DNA from: Scenedesmus sp. ARA3
Lineage: Eukaryota > Chlorophyta > Chlorophyceae > Sphaeropleales > Scenedesmaceae
Assembly (NCBI GenBank): GCA_004335835.1
Contig: RWJK01001123.1
Coordinates: forward strand, 173,089-237,088
DNA length: 64,000 nucleotides
Direction of reading: 5' to 3'
Part shown: positions 44,247 to 56,777 of the stretch, piece by piece
Layout: every line of letters starts with the position of its first letter
Numbering within the stretch: the first letter of the stretch is position 1
Program-made: the position numbers and the translations under genes
Notes under the pieces: generated by a model
Told to the model about the DNA's origin: nothing
The model's input: only the letters and a program-made list of their open reading frames with translations
Databases searched by the model: none

Positions 44247-45621
44247 TTTTTTCAAGGAACTAGCATTTTGACTGGCATGTTTGACACTGCAGTCCTTGGT
44301 ATGGTGCAGAGCGGCGTACTCACTCCTTAATTGTTTGCAAGCGGCTACTTTGCAATGGGCATTTGGTGGTATCTAAAGCTTCAAAAAGCCCTGCTCAGGC
44401 TGTCACTTGCACCGGGTACAGACACTTAGAAACATTTATTAACACCCGGTGTGTGTGGCAGCACTGCTTGCTGTGAGGCTCACGTGTTGCTTACCCGGTC
44501 ACCTGTTCCTAGCTAACATGCAGAGCTGCTCATTGTTGGAATCGGGTTGGGCTGTGACTGTGCAGCATAGTGGAACACTGTTGAGCATCTGCTGCATGGT
44601 GTCACTGGGGGGTTGAATCGAAGTGGCGGGCAGGGATGCTGATTGGCTGCCCTTGGGTTGACTCTTGTGTGTGCCATGCATGCTTCACAACTAGTTTGTG
44701 ATCCTTTCCCTCCTGACTGCTGAAACACATGCAAACGCGACAGCTGGTCCGGCCTGGCTCTTCCTGCATGCCGTGCCACTACCCCCTGGTGGTGCGTGCT
44801 ACTGCTTGTGCGGAACTGCCCTGACCAGCATGTCGCGTTGCTGCTTGGCTCGATCGTGCAGCTGCATGCGGTGCAAGGTGTGCCTATCCTGCATACCTGT
44901 TTGCAAACAATTGCTCCATTACTATTGACCTGCTGCATTTAGCACTTGCATTTGTTGCTCCTGTGCTCTCCTGCTGTATTCTTTCTCCAAAGGAGCACTG
45001 CATGTGCCTGCCCGGCTATGCATACTGTGAATTGCACAGGAACTGGGGATGCAGCAGTTGTGGCCGCATTGATGCACTTGTTCAGCACATCACTGCATCC
45101 TGTCACAAGTGGAAGCGTTATGTACTGCCTTTCAAAATGCACGCATCTGTTCAGTGCGCGACGGACATGCTGCAAGAGGCGTGTGCATACAGCGGCAGTG
45201 CATTCAGCATGCGCAGTTGGCTCATGTATACAGCCGCCGCGGCCGCTGCAGCAGTATCCTCCGCCGCCTGTGATGTGTGCTGAAATTGTGGTGTGTTCTG
45301 TGCACGCTCACAATATCAAACCAACGTGTGCATGATGACATCACAGTGCTGCCAGCAGCAGCTTAGTTCATCACCGTAGCCTGCTTGATGTACAATAGTA
45401 AGTCTGCATGGCTGTTGCCAGCACAGCTGGCGAGTGGTGGGCGGGTGATGCCTGCACACAGCTGATGCAGCACCGGGCACTGGCAGGTACTGCTGCCCAT
45501 CGCCGTCACCGCACGGTGCACGCAGCATGTATGTTTGGACTGGCCTGGGCAGTGTGTTACATCTAGATATGCGCAGCATGCCTTTGGCGGCTTTCAACAA
45601 CATAAATATGCATCTACTCTC

Positions 45622-45692
45622 AGCAGGCTGCAGCTGCAGCTGTCTTTTTGAGGCTGCAGCTGCAGCTGTCTTTCTGAGGTTGCAGCCTTTTG
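45622..45692. repeat. Tandem 34-bp duplication
   Basis: The unit GGCTGCAGCTGCAGCTGTCT plus TTCTGA occurs twice, with a third partial copy (GGTTGCAGCC). Confidence 0.9.
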
Positions 45693-45869
45693 GCTAGGCT
45701 GCATTGTACAGCATGGAGTGGCATGCTGGGTTGGATTGTTAACATGCCGTGCCTCTTTGACATGACTTGCGGGTTTTCACACCACGATCAGCTGAGCAGT
45801 ACACGTTGCGCTCCCTTGATCAGCAGTAGCGTTGCAGCTGAAAGCTTTGTATCTGCGGTAGCCACCACA

Positions 45870-45922
45870 GCCGGGAGGCAGTACTGCCTAGTGTAGCCAG
45901 GAGGCAGTACTGCGTAGTGTAG
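45870..45922. repeat. Tandem 26-bp duplication
   Basis: GGGAGGCAGTACTGCCTAGT plus GTAGCC is followed by a near-identical copy, AGGAGGCAGTACTGCGTAGT plus GTAG. Confidence 0.9.
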
Positions 45923-46548
45923 TCTTCAATGTGACATGGCAGGCCAATTTGGTCCTATGGGAGTCTTATCAGTGCAGCCACATTATCAGCACCGTAAAGA
46001 AGTGGTGTTCCTGCCGTATGTGCTCCACACACGGCTTGGCATGCCTGGAGTGCGGCACATGTGCTGCTGAGCCTTGAATGCCCATCCTGCAAGCCTGGCG
46101 CAGGGTTTGAGCTATAATTGGCACGATGCTGCTTGCTTAGGCGATGGATCAATTCAAATTTTCAGCAGATTTGATGTATCTACACCGACCACCGAGCCCA
46201 TGTTGACGTCTAGACGTGGAAGACTGCTCGCGTCATCTTTTCGAGCTGGCTGCACTTGCGCGCGGCGAATCGCTGCCAGTTCTGTTTACATGCACCATAT
46301 GAGCTGAATCCAGCGATCGAGGTACAGTGGGGGCGCTGTTGTGCTTACGTGTCTTGGCTAACGCGGCTCGGCTGGCAACTTTGTGTTAGTCTCCGGGCCG
46401 GGCCTTGATCGATCCTTCTATTTAGCAGCATGCGCATCCTCGCTGCCCTAGATTGGTATAACTTACACGTCTTTGCAGTTTATCAATTGAAAGCAAGACT
46501 GCTACGATCTCAATCTGTGTTTTGAACGCCTCCCGCCACCCGCCAACA

Positions 46549-47472
46549 ATGGCGCACCTACCAGTGTACCTGGCGGATTTTTCCTGCTTCAATGCACCAG
46601 ATGAGCTAAAAGTAGACTTCTTCAAGAGCCAGGAGGCAGCGTGGAAATGGAAGGTGAGTGCGTGGCGCGGATGTTCAGTGATCAACCAAGCAGCAAGCAG
46701 CAGCAGAATGCGGCGACCACAGCGCTTTGAAAAGCAAACCTGTCATGACCCAAATCGAGCTGCAAGTTAGCAGTAATGTGCGTCAGGCATCGACAGAAGC
46801 TGCTTGGCGCCTGACAGTGTGACAGCCACCGCGACGCATCGCGGCTGCCTCCAGCAGCTTGATAGTATCGTTTTTGCTTTCAATCACATAAACTCCACCT
46901 TATTATGCTGCGTCTGCTGCTGCTTTACTGTTGTCCTGCCCGCCCTGGCGTGCTGCAGTGCTGCACCAAGGCCAAGCACGACTTTGTGTCCAAGATCTTC
47001 CTGGCCTCTGGCATCAGCACCACGCAGACTGCCGTGCCCGCATGCATCCAGCCCGTGCACTGCGACGAGCCAAAGATGGACCTCAACAATGCGCAGGCTG
47101 AGTGCAAGCTGGTGTACGGCCAGGTCATCAGCGAGGTGCTGCGCAAGACAGGTGAGCTGCGTGCACAGCCGCAACAACAGGCATTGCACAGCGCTTACCT
47201 TGTGGCAGAGATGCAGCTCAAGCTGATGTTGGTTGCTACATCTAAGGCTGTCGTTTGCTGCTGCTTGCTTGAGGTGTTGACTTGATGTGGTCAGCTTCGG
47301 CAGGCAGACAGAGGCTCAAGTTGTCGCTGCAGCCCATCATGCGCAGCAGCCACAGCTGCTGTTAAAGTTCTTGTGCATATACCAGTACCATACAGCAGCC
47401 TGCAGCCAGCAGGCAGCGGTGTATGCACGGCTCCAGGCAGAAAAACGATGCTGCACACAGCTCCTAACCCTC

Positions 47473-47521
<49 letters not shown>

Positions 47522-48330
47522 AGGCCTCAAGGCCACCGACGTGGACATCCTGCTCACCAACACCTCCATCTACTGCCCCACGCCCTCCATCGCCAGCCTC
47601 GTTGTCAACATGTTTGGCATGCGGGAGGATGTGCAGTGCTACCACATGGGCGGCATGGGCTGCGCAATGGGCGTGGTGGGGCTCAACCTGGTCAAAGATA
47701 TGCTGGTGGCTCACCCCGGCAAGATCTGCCTGTTTGTGAGCAGCGAGATCATCACCAGCGCCTTCTACCCCGGCCAGCGCCAGGAGGCGCTGCTCACAAA
47801 CGCGCTGTTCCGCATGGGCGGGAGTGCGGCGATCCTGACCAACAACCCGGCCTGGAAGGCGCGCAGCAAGTACCAGCTGCAGCACTGCCTGCGCGTGCAC
47901 ACTGGCGCCAGCGACAGGGCCTTCAAGTGAGTTGCTGGTGCATGTCTCTGTATTTCTCTGCATTGTCCCTTTATCTGCCTGTATTTCTCTGGCTTGCTGT
48001 GCATAGCATGGCAGCATGCATTGCGCAGCCAGGGGTGGGTGGGGTGCAGATGCCAGCAATGCAGGGTGCTTCCAGGCAGCCAAAGCACTGTTGTTGTACT
48101 GCACGTGCTGTCTGCTGCGGTGTTCCTGCATGCTGGCGGTGAGCGTCACTGCTGTTGCGTATACAGTGGTCTTGCAGGAACGGAGATGACAGCACAACCA
48201 TGCAGGGCGGACACAGCTTGAGCAGCAAACACAGGTTCTGCAGTGCGCCACCTGTTGAAAATCATGCACTCAGCATGCCGAAATAAAAATGCTGCCCGTG
48301 GCTTGCAATCACCCAAGAGTCTGACACGGC

Positions 48331-48364
<34 letters not shown>

Positions 48365-49147
48365 CACAGCACGCTGAACTGGGAGCCTGATGAGAACAGC
48401 ATCAACGGCATGGTCATCACCAAGACGCTGCCCAGCGAGGCAGCAGCCGTGCTGGAGAAGGGTGTGCGCAAGATGACACCCAGCATCATGACCTGGGGCC
48501 AGTATGCAGAAGCAGCCATGAACTATGCGCAAGCGTATGCAGCGCAGCTCAGCGGCGGCCGCATCTGTGCAGAGCCGGCGCCATACCAGCCAGACTACAC
48601 GCGCTGCGCAGACCACTTCCTGCTGCACGCTGGGGGTTATGCCATCCTGCGAGGCATCCAGAAGGGCCTGCAGCTGCCTGCGCAGCAGATGATGCCCAGC
48701 TTTGCCAGCCTAAGGGATTTCGGCAACACCAGCAGCGCCAGCACCTGGTACACCTGGTCATACATCGAGTCAACCGAGTCAATCGCAAAGGGAGAAACAG
48801 TCCTGCAGGTTGGGGTTGGTGGCGGCATGAAGAGCGGCGCTGCATACTGGCGGGCGCTGCGCAGCATTAAGGACATCCACCCCTGCTGGGCTCATCTGGG
48901 TGGTGTGCCCCTCACAGAGGCTGACCTGCCCCGCCCGATTAGCAACGATTACAAGTCAATCTTTGACCTGCCCAGCACCCGCTCGCAGGAAGAGCAGAAG
49001 AAGGTGATTGAGAGCACAAATGCAGCGCCCCGCGTGACGCTGGCGCAGGCCAAGCTGCAGCAGGAGCAGCGAGAGAAGGCGGCAGCAGCGAGCGCAGCGG
49101 CAGAGTGCATCAAGCTGCATGCGGCCGCTGCCGTGGCTGCTCGGTAA
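46549..49147 (+). CDS. 3-ketoacyl-CoA synthase, FAE1/CUT1 type, short form (copy 1)
   Basis: Four exons: 46549-46653, 46959-47151, 47524-47926 and 48370-49147, in frame to 492 residues. The enzyme condenses malonyl-CoA with a long-chain acyl-CoA, the first step of very-long-chain fatty-acid elongation. It starts at VYLADFSCFNAPDELKV, which is where the family's catalytic domain begins; the usual pair of N-terminal membrane spans is missing. Catalytic residues are present: Cys146 in GGMGCAMG, His320 in LLHAGGYA and Asn353 in DFGNTSS. The His-Asn spacing of 33 equals that of plant enzymes. Also seen are the TNTSIYCPTPSIASLVVN block and a GVGGGMKSG glycine loop. The start ATG has a good context (AACAATGGC), and the convergent paralogue starts at the same residue. 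(CTG)n tracts abut the acceptors of introns 2 and 3. Confidence 0.93.
47476..47520. repeat. (CTG)15 at a splice acceptor
   Basis: It directly precedes the CAG acceptor of exon 3 of the first KCS gene. The other KCS copy has no such tract at this junction. Confidence 0.95.
48333..48362. repeat. (CTG)10 at a splice acceptor
   Basis: Just upstream of the CCCACAG acceptor of exon 4 of the first KCS gene. It is absent from the matching junction of the paralogue. Confidence 0.95.
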
Positions 49148-50949
49148 GCAACAGCAGCTTCAGCTTATTCAGTAGCGCAGCCGCCATTGTGGCTGCAGCT
49201 GTTTGTCATGGGTTCCTAAAGTGCTGGCAGCCAACTGTGCCACCTTACAGAGCCTTTTTACTGCTAATTGTTTTGCAGCATAAGGGTGTTGCTGCTGCTG
49301 TGCCCATCCCCGCCTTCAGCGCATGGCACAAGCAGCAGCATGCTTCCTGCTGCTCACATAACAAACAGTTGGTACTGTACCAGTGTATTGGATTGTTGTA
49401 TGTACAGGGTCGTTGAGCTGTGTACTTGATGTGTTTCACTTGCTTTGAACACAACTGACTGTTACTGCTGCCTCTGAAACATTGAGGTTAATAAGACATA
49501 CTGCTCTTGATGCTGCTCCTGTGGCACGTGAGTCCAAACTCAGGCCCTGATGCTTGAGATGTTTGCTGCTAGCTGCCTGTGCACCTAGCTGTACCTGTGT
49601 CCTCTGCACGACAGCTTGGGAAGCGGCTGCTCGCTTTCAATATGGTGGCATAGCTGTTCCTGTTGAGGGCGATGGTCGGTGGGCCTGCTTGCAGCAGTAA
49701 GAGAGCGCCGTCTGTCTGGCCCCTGGCCATGTGGTTTTGTTGTTTAGGTTACCAGCTTTGATCTGCTTGGTGTGCTTTCTGGCGTTGATATTTTGCTGCA
49801 ATACATGCCTGTGGCACCTGTTGCACAGCAGCTAGCAATATGAACTTCTGTTGCAAAATGTGTGCAGTGGCATGCGAGACGGCAGTGCACATGCTGCACG
49901 AGGCTTGATGATGTCTAGCTTGTTGGAAGGTGCCGCCTGCAGCACAGCCTGTGCGGCAGTGGTGCTTGCTGTGTTGAGAGTGGAAGCACCCAGTCTGTGC
50001 TGCATGCATGTACAGCCGAATGAACGTGAACAGTGTGTTCTCCTGGTGGACGGTGCCTGGGTGTATAAAGTGTTTTTGCGGCTGGCACCCAGCGTACAGG
50101 CTCTTAGTGATAATTGCTGGATGACCTGCCGTCTAGACAGCTTTTGCCAGTCAGGATGCTGGTTCATAAGACATGCCAGCATGTTCTGCGCAGAGCTTGT
50201 TTGAGCGCTGTACGATGTGGCTGTTTACTGCTGTGTCATGTGTGTCTGGCATTGTGAGCAACCCTGGCCTCGTATTGCAACAATATGAGTCCATGCAGCC
50301 TGTTGATTTGAAAGTATGGATTACAAACAGAGATTAGGCAACAGAATTGAAAAGGCTGACCAACATGGGAATGCATGTGGCACGGCTGCAGTCCTGCACA
50401 TCACTAAAGAAGTGGGGTCCATATGCAAACTTAACCAGTATGATGTACAAGGAGTCGTCTTCAAAAATACGCTACAAGCTCACACCACATACATGGCAGC
50501 TTCAGCATCTGCCTGACCACAGGCCCTGCTGTATATGTGCAACTGCATGAGACGCCAACAGCCTGGGCGACGCAGCCATTTCTACCCTTTCAGCGCACGT
50601 GGTCATGTGGCACTGCAACCGTCAACACACTTCCCAACCACACAAAGTCCACCCTGCAAGTACTATGACGCTCACAAAGTGAACAAAGCCGTGCATAATA
50701 CCACTCACAAGCACAGCAAATGAGCACCATGGTGTTGTGTGCCCCCACAGCTGTTCCCTCAGCTGTAAGTGCTGGACATCACTGGTGCAGTAGCAGCCAT
50801 GGGCCTCGACTGCTACAGGCAGCTGCAGATACACACGCCTGATCTGAATGCTGGATACATGCAAGTCGTGCTGCAACCCCTATTGGCACACGATTAGCAA
50901 CCGACACATGACACCGCTTGCTCCGTAATGCAATGCTGCTGGTGCGTCT
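49148..50949. other. Intergenic between convergent KCS genes
   Basis: Holds the 3' flanks of both ketoacyl-CoA synthase genes. No supportable gene and no obvious similarity between the two flanks. Confidence 0.55.
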
Positions 50950-53529
50950 TTAATAGGCTGCTGCATGCAGGCTGACCACCTGAGGAGCTGCTGATTGCTG
51001 CTGCTGCTGGTGTGATTTGCTAGCATCGCTGGCGGCTGCCAGCACGCTCACACGTGGTGCTGAGTTTGCCGCCTCAATTGCCTTCTTCTGCTCCTCCTGC
51101 GAGCGGCTGCTGGGCAGGTCAAAGACAGACTTGTAGTCATTGCTGATAGGGCGGGGCAGGTCAGCTTCATTGATGGGCACGCCGCCAAGGTGAGCCCAGC
51201 AGGGGTGGATGTCCTTGATGCTGCGCAGCGCCCGCCAGTATGCAACGCCGCTCTTCATGCCGCCACCAACCCCAACCTGCAGCACTGTCTGTCTCTTAGC
51301 CACAGACCCTGTTGACTCCAGGTAGGACCAGGTGTACCAGGTGCTGGAGCTGCTGGTGTTGCCAAAGTCACGCAGGCTGGCAAAGCTAGGCATCATCTTG
51401 TCAGCAGGCAGGCGCAGGCCCTTCTGGATGCCCCGCAGGATGGCGTATCCGCCAGCGTGCAGCAGGAAGTGGTCTGCGCAGCGTGTGAAGTCTGGCTGGT
51501 ACTTGTGAGGTGGTGCTGCACACAGACGACCACTGCTGACCTTTGCTGCATAGGCCTGTGTGTAGTGGATGCCTGCCTCTGCATACTGCCCCCAGGTCAT
51601 GATGTTGGGTGCCATCTTGCGCATGGCCTTCTCCAAAGCTACAGCAGCCTCACCGGGCAAGGTCTTTGTGACGACAAGGCCATTGACGCCGTTCTCATCC
51701 GGCTCCCAGTTGAGCGTGCTGGTGTGGGGAGAGTTAAAACAGGCAAACATCTTATATGATGACAATCAGCAGCAGCAGCAGCCACAAGAGTATGCTGCAA
51801 CATCATGGATTTGTCTGCCAAACAAGCTCCGTTACAGCTGCTGCTGCTGTTGCTGCTGCTGTTGCTGCTGCCAGTGCTGCAGTAGCCAGCTGCTTTGATG
51901 ACCACAGCCCTATCGTGGCCAGCACCTTGCTTGTGGCCTGTCCTGCAAGCAGCTTTTCTGTCCTGCCTCGCATGTTGACACTGCCTTCATGCACGTTGCT
52001 GTTCTTTGCACACTGCTGAGCTGTACAGACAACAACAACTGGTATGGCGTCTGCAACGATTCCAAAAGCATGGCATTGGTACAGAGCAATGGACCAGCAA
52101 CTCACTTGAAGGCCCTGTCGCTGGCGCCTGTGTGCACACGCAGGCAGTGCTGCAGCTGGTACTTGCTGTGGCCCCTCCAGGTAGGGTTGTTGGTCAGGAT
52201 GACTGCGCTGCCTCCCATGCGGAACAGCGCGTTGGTCACAAGCGCCTCCTTGCGCTCGCCTGGGTAGAAGGCACTGGTGAGGATCTCGCTGCTCACAAAC
52301 ATACAGATCTTGCCAGGGTGAGCAATCAGCATGTCGCGCGCCAGGTTCAAGCCAAGCACCCCAAACGCGCAGCCCATGCCTCCCATGTGGTAGCACTCGA
52401 TGTCTTCACGCATCTTGAACATGTTGACAACCATGCTGGCAATGGATGGTGTAGGACAGTAAACTGATGTGTTTGTCAACAGGATGTCGATGTCAGTGGG
52501 CTTCAAACCTGCAAGACATGTAAGACACAGCGAATGTTGAATGTGATTAGTGCTACAGAGGGCAAAACAGTCTTTGACAAGAGCTGCCTTGCAGGATGCC
52601 CACCAGTAGGTGGCACTGTGCAACATGAGCGGATGACTTCCTAGTCAACAGCCGCATTTACTGCTGCACTTGCAGTTCAACTGCAGGCCAACACAGAGTC
52701 TGTGTATGTCTGCTGTTTGTCACAGAGCACCACAAAGTACCTGGCTGCACCACTGGCGAAGGGGACTCCTGCAAGACTGCTTGCTGTCAACTGCTGCTGT
52801 TGGGGAATGTAGTCCTGCAGGACCCGCCGCCGTGTTGTGCACTAAGATTGCCAGCTCGACAGCTGCTGTGCTGAACTTAGTATACTCTAAGCCACAGTTC
52901 ACCTGTCTTGCGCAGCACCTCGCTGATAACCTGGCCATACACCATCTTAGCCTCTGCCTGTGCATTGTTGAGGTCTGTCTTCGGCTCGCTGCTGTACACT
53001 GGCAGGATGCATGCCGGAATAGCGGTCATATTGGAGCTGATGCCAGACTTGTTGAATATCTTAGCAACAAAATCCATCTTCTCTTGTGTTGCGCACTGTC
53101 AACAAGCATGCCAGGGAAAGATAAGCAGCGGCACAGCAAAGCAGCAGACCGGGAAACCAGCCAGTCAGCGACTCTGAGATGTTGCAAGGCAAGGATTCGG
53201 TAAATATACTGTCTTTCGGACTCTTTCAACACCCAAGTTTGTGTCTGCAAGTGCAGAAGCTTGCTGATGGCGGGACTCCCGCCAGTGCTTGGCGCCCGTG
53301 ATGCACGCAAACGCAGCGACTTCAAAAGCCTCATAGAATGCTGGCTGAATAGAGGTTTTGGCGTCTCCATAGTGCGGAGCAGGGGCTGCGCATGGCCTGA
53401 GCTAGACCAAACATGCATCACCTTCCAGTTCTTCAGGGCTGCCTCATGCGCTTCATGAAAGTCCACTTTCAGCTCTTGCGGGGCATTGAAACAGGCAAAG
53501 TCCACCATGTAGAGCGGCAGGCTCGCCAT
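50950..53529 (-). CDS. 3-ketoacyl-CoA synthase, FAE1/CUT1 type, short form (copy 2)
   Basis: Four exons: 53529-53422, 53095-52903, 52508-52106 and 51718-50950, in frame to 490 residues. The middle exons match copy 1 exactly in length (193 and 403 nt) and all intron phases are the same, so the two are clear paralogues in tail-to-tail orientation. The start is LPLYMVDFACFNAPQELKV, again without N-terminal membrane spans. Catalytic Cys147 lies in GGMGCAFG, and the His (LLHAGGYA) and Asn (DFGNTSS) are intact. The C-terminal tail differs from copy 1 (short, Gln/His-rich, ending LHAAAY). The expected role is the condensing step of fatty-acid elongation; different chain-length preference of the two copies is possible but not readable here. 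Confidence 0.93.
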
Positions 53530-53667
53530 TGCTGGAGCGACAAGTACTGAAATTCGTCGAGCAGACGCAAAGAGACGTTGCAGTACACTGCAGCACGAAA
53601 CAATTAGACTTTGAACAACAGCGTAGCTCAAGCAATGCTTAGCAGTGCTACGCAATGCTTCTAGAAC

Positions 53668-53675
53668 TATATATA
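53668..53675 (-). promoter_or_regulatory. TATA-box candidate of the second KCS gene
   Basis: TATATATA, read on the minus strand, lies about 140 bases before the ATG at 53529. Confidence 0.5.
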
Positions 53676-54092
53676 CATGTTACGTCTGTGGTCAACATTG
53701 AACAACCCTAACCGCAGAGTGGTTTAATCGGTTGACAATGCCAATTTGTACGCCCGATTGCAGCAGAAATAAACAAACTGCTTTATCGTAGTACTTGTGC
53801 GGCTGCAGAGGTGCATGTCGGCAGCACACTGTGCTGTTGGCTTCCACAGGAAGAAAGCAGCGGCAGCGCTGCCAGGCTAGCCTGCCCGGCTCAGCCCAGT
53901 GGGCCATGGCCAGGACCAAACATACCATCCGAAGACACGGCGTGGTCCAGGGTGTGTAATTGACGTAAGATGTGTGCCAAACTGCTTTGGCAATGCAGAG
54001 TACAGAAGGCCTTGGCCTCAAGCTCTGGGCCTGCAGGCACCCGCTGGTCGCCAGCCAGGCTGGCTTCAGCTGGCTCAACCTGCCTTGATGAT
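53676..54092. other. Intergenic
   Basis: Upstream flank of the second KCS gene. No supportable gene seen. Confidence 0.5.
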
Positions 54093-54515
54093 CTAAACCC
54101 CCATGGCCAGCTTCACAAACGCTGAATTCAGCAGGCTGCAGCTTGTGCGGCTGTTGAGCTTACGCCGCATCAGTTCCGTCTGTCGTATTTCATCCCATTG
54201 CCGCAACCAGGGCCTGGTAAGCAAGCATGCCCACACAGACAGCGCCAGCTGCCGCAGTGTGGATGTGATTTCTGCTGCTCTAGTCTGTAGGGGCGACTGC
54301 TGCACGCCTTTGACTGCTATGTCGCTCAAGTTCTTCAAGTTGGCGTCATATTTTGGCAGGCCTGCCGCTGCAGGAAGCTCCTGGACCAGACTGGATGTGT
54401 GCACAGGCTGAGCCTGAAAGGCTAACAGCAAGAGTAGGCTGCAACTGGGCAGGCACTCTCGACACAAGGGGCTCATCCACTGCAAAGCACTTTGCACGGG
54501 TCTACAGGCACGCAC
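54093..54515 (-). CDS. Possible small hypothetical protein
   Basis: A 140-residue open frame with a hydrophobic N-terminal stretch (SLLLLLAFQAQ) and a charged C-terminal half (WDEIRQTELMRRKLNSR). I do not recognise the family. It lies between the two divergently arranged neighbours, upstream of the GH79 gene. A TTTCAG|GCTCAG acceptor-like site at about 54417 on the minus strand means the real gene could be spliced, with a different N-terminus. It may also be a chance frame. Confidence 0.3.
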   Translation of the reverse strand: MRACRPVQSALQWMSPLCRECLPSCSLLLLLAFQAQPVHTSSLVQELPAAAGLPKYDANLKNLSDIAVKGVQQSPLQTRAAEITSTLRQLALSVWACLLTRPWLRQWDEIRQTELMRRKLNSRTSCSLLNSAFVKLAMGV

Positions 54516-54773
54516 ACACGGTCGGCATGGCTTGCAGCCGGCCCTGATGACTAACAGACACCCTGAACGGCCTTGTCACTACGCAAATGACAAGTGACCG
54601 GACGCTTGTCGACATGCAGTCAACCAACCTCATCATTTGCAAGTTCTGCACGTCGCTTGTTCACTTGGACGGCACGAATTTCATTTGCCTTGTCACTAGT
54701 GACCAGGGGCAGCCCCAGCAGGTTACTCACAGCCGCATCCCTTATCGTATCATATCATTGGCTAGGTTGACGT

Positions 54774-54786
54774 AATATATACATAT
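54774..54786 (+). promoter_or_regulatory. TATA-box candidate of the GH79 gene
   Basis: TAATATATACATA lies about 70 bases before the chosen ATG at 54852, at the AT-richest point of the upstream region. Confidence 0.5.
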
Positions 54787-54851
54787 TAAGCGCGTCTACC
54801 TGCGGCCGGGTGCCGTTCTGCACGGTACCAGCTCGCAGGAGCTTGGTAGTC

Positions 54852-56733
54852 ATGCAGTCCCAGGGCTATACACCGCTAGATAATAAGAAGAATAATTTGA
54901 AAAAGATTATGAGAGCGGCAGGGACCTGTGCTGCAGCAATGGCTGTCAGCCTGCTGCTGGTGGCCTGCCTGCAGACAATAGCTCCCATTGGTCAGCGATT
55001 TATGCAACAGTACACAGATGCGCATCAGCAAGGGCACATTCACAGCATGCAAGACCTTTGTGGCAAGCTGTCAGGCAGTGCTCAGCAGCTGTGCTATCAG
55101 TATGTGGGCGCTGCAAAGGAGGATGCATGGGACGCTGCTGCTGCCTGGCGCAGAACCAGCCCTGAATCATGTAAGTTCTGGTGGTACTTGGTCAGGTCAG
55201 CCTGTTGTTAATTTGAAAGCGCGTTTATGGTTGCTGGTGCAGCACCTGATCATACCAGTGCGCGACTCAACTGCATACCACCCTCAACAACAGCCCTATG
55301 CAACAGTGTTGAGCAGTGGTCTTTAGTGTCTGTCGCCCTGCCGTGCTGCTGCAGTCGCCTGCTCCGGCATTGAGGTCGAGTGCTTGCAGGAAGACATGCT
55401 CAGCAGCAAAGTGGGCAGCGCCTGCAGGCCCCTGGCAGAAGGAGCGCAGTGTGAACTTGGCAAGCACTGCAGCAGTGGCTATTGCAGAGGTGCGTCCATG
55501 CCGCAGCACATACTGCACTACTTGCACATCAGCCATTTCAGCAAGCGAAGCGTGTTTGGCGGCTTCCTGCTTTGCGCTTCCTGGTTCAGCAAATGCACCA
55601 GGGGAGTGTCTAGTGGCTGGAGGTGCCGCTTGGTGTCAGCTGCTTGCAGGAAAGCCAGCAGCGTAGCTTTTGTGGTGAGCATTTGTCAATACGACATGCA
55701 ACATATGAGCATTTTTTATATGCATTCGTAAGGGCATGGCCTCCAGGAGTCCTGCAAGCTGCTGCTGCATGCCGTTCTTCTGATCGCTGGCTGCCGCAAT
55801 GGTCCTGCGTGTGCAGGTCAACGCACACCCAGCACAGATGACAGCAGCCACAAGCAGCAGCAGCAAGGCGGGGAGGATGAGGGGGCTGCTGCTCCCCGCA
55901 GCTTACTGGCGCAGATGGTGCAGCCGGTGGCAGCGTGGCCAACTGCAACTGTCTCTGTCAGTTCTGGAAGCAGCGCCAGGTGTGTTGCTGTGCAGGCTGT
56001 CTCGCTTGCTGCATTGCATTGCTTGCCATCATGTGCACTGAAAGAGGCAGCATCCTTGAAGCAGAACAGCACAAGCTGCTGCAGCAGCAGGGGCCTCTCA
56101 AGCAGCGGCAAATGCGTGGCCAAGCAGCGCCTGCGTCTGCATCACACCAGCGGCTGCAACTTCAATACGCTTGCTGTGCTGTGTCTCCAGCTCTATGCAG
56201 TTGACTTGCAGGCGTGTCCTATGCCTTAGCCAAGGCTGCACGTGCTACAAGCAGCCGCATACTGCTCACCTATCCAAATCATACTTGACACTGCTGTTTT
56301 TACGTACGTTGTGTACATTGTGCGCGCCAGGCGCGTGCCTGAAACCTTCCTGTCCACTTCTCATGAGTACAACCGCATCCACGACTATGGTGATGAGCGC
56401 AATGTGGCATCCTGGGCTGAGGTGTTCAAGATGCTCAGCCCCTCGCCCATCATCCGCGTGGGCGGCGCCAGCCAGGACAAGATGACTCAGGTGAGCCTCC
56501 TGACGTGGGACAGTGTATAGTGTGTGGCGCATGATGTGTTGAAGATATGACGGGTGAAAGAGGCAGCTTTGTGCTGTGAAGGTGGATATTCTTGCCAGTT
56601 ACTGTTGGAGCTGTACGGATGCTTGCAGATTGAACAAACACAGATCAATGGGCAGCCTGCAGCATGTCTCAGGAAGCAGTTGAACAGTCATATGTCAGAT
56701 GTCACATGCTTTACAAACTCAAAGCATAGTGTC

Positions 56734-56777
<44 letters not shown>

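Larger units (their letters stand above)
44247..46548. other. Intergenic, upstream of the first KCS gene
   Basis: A 2.3-kb stretch with no supportable gene. It contains tandem duplications listed separately near 45620 and 45870. Its last few hundred bases should contain the promoter of the 3-ketoacyl-CoA synthase gene. Confidence 0.5.

Noticed and set aside
55490..56330. Extra exons of the GH79 gene in this stretch
   Set aside because: Some open segments exist (for example near 55800-55980), but no combination of acceptor, donor and phase was convincing.
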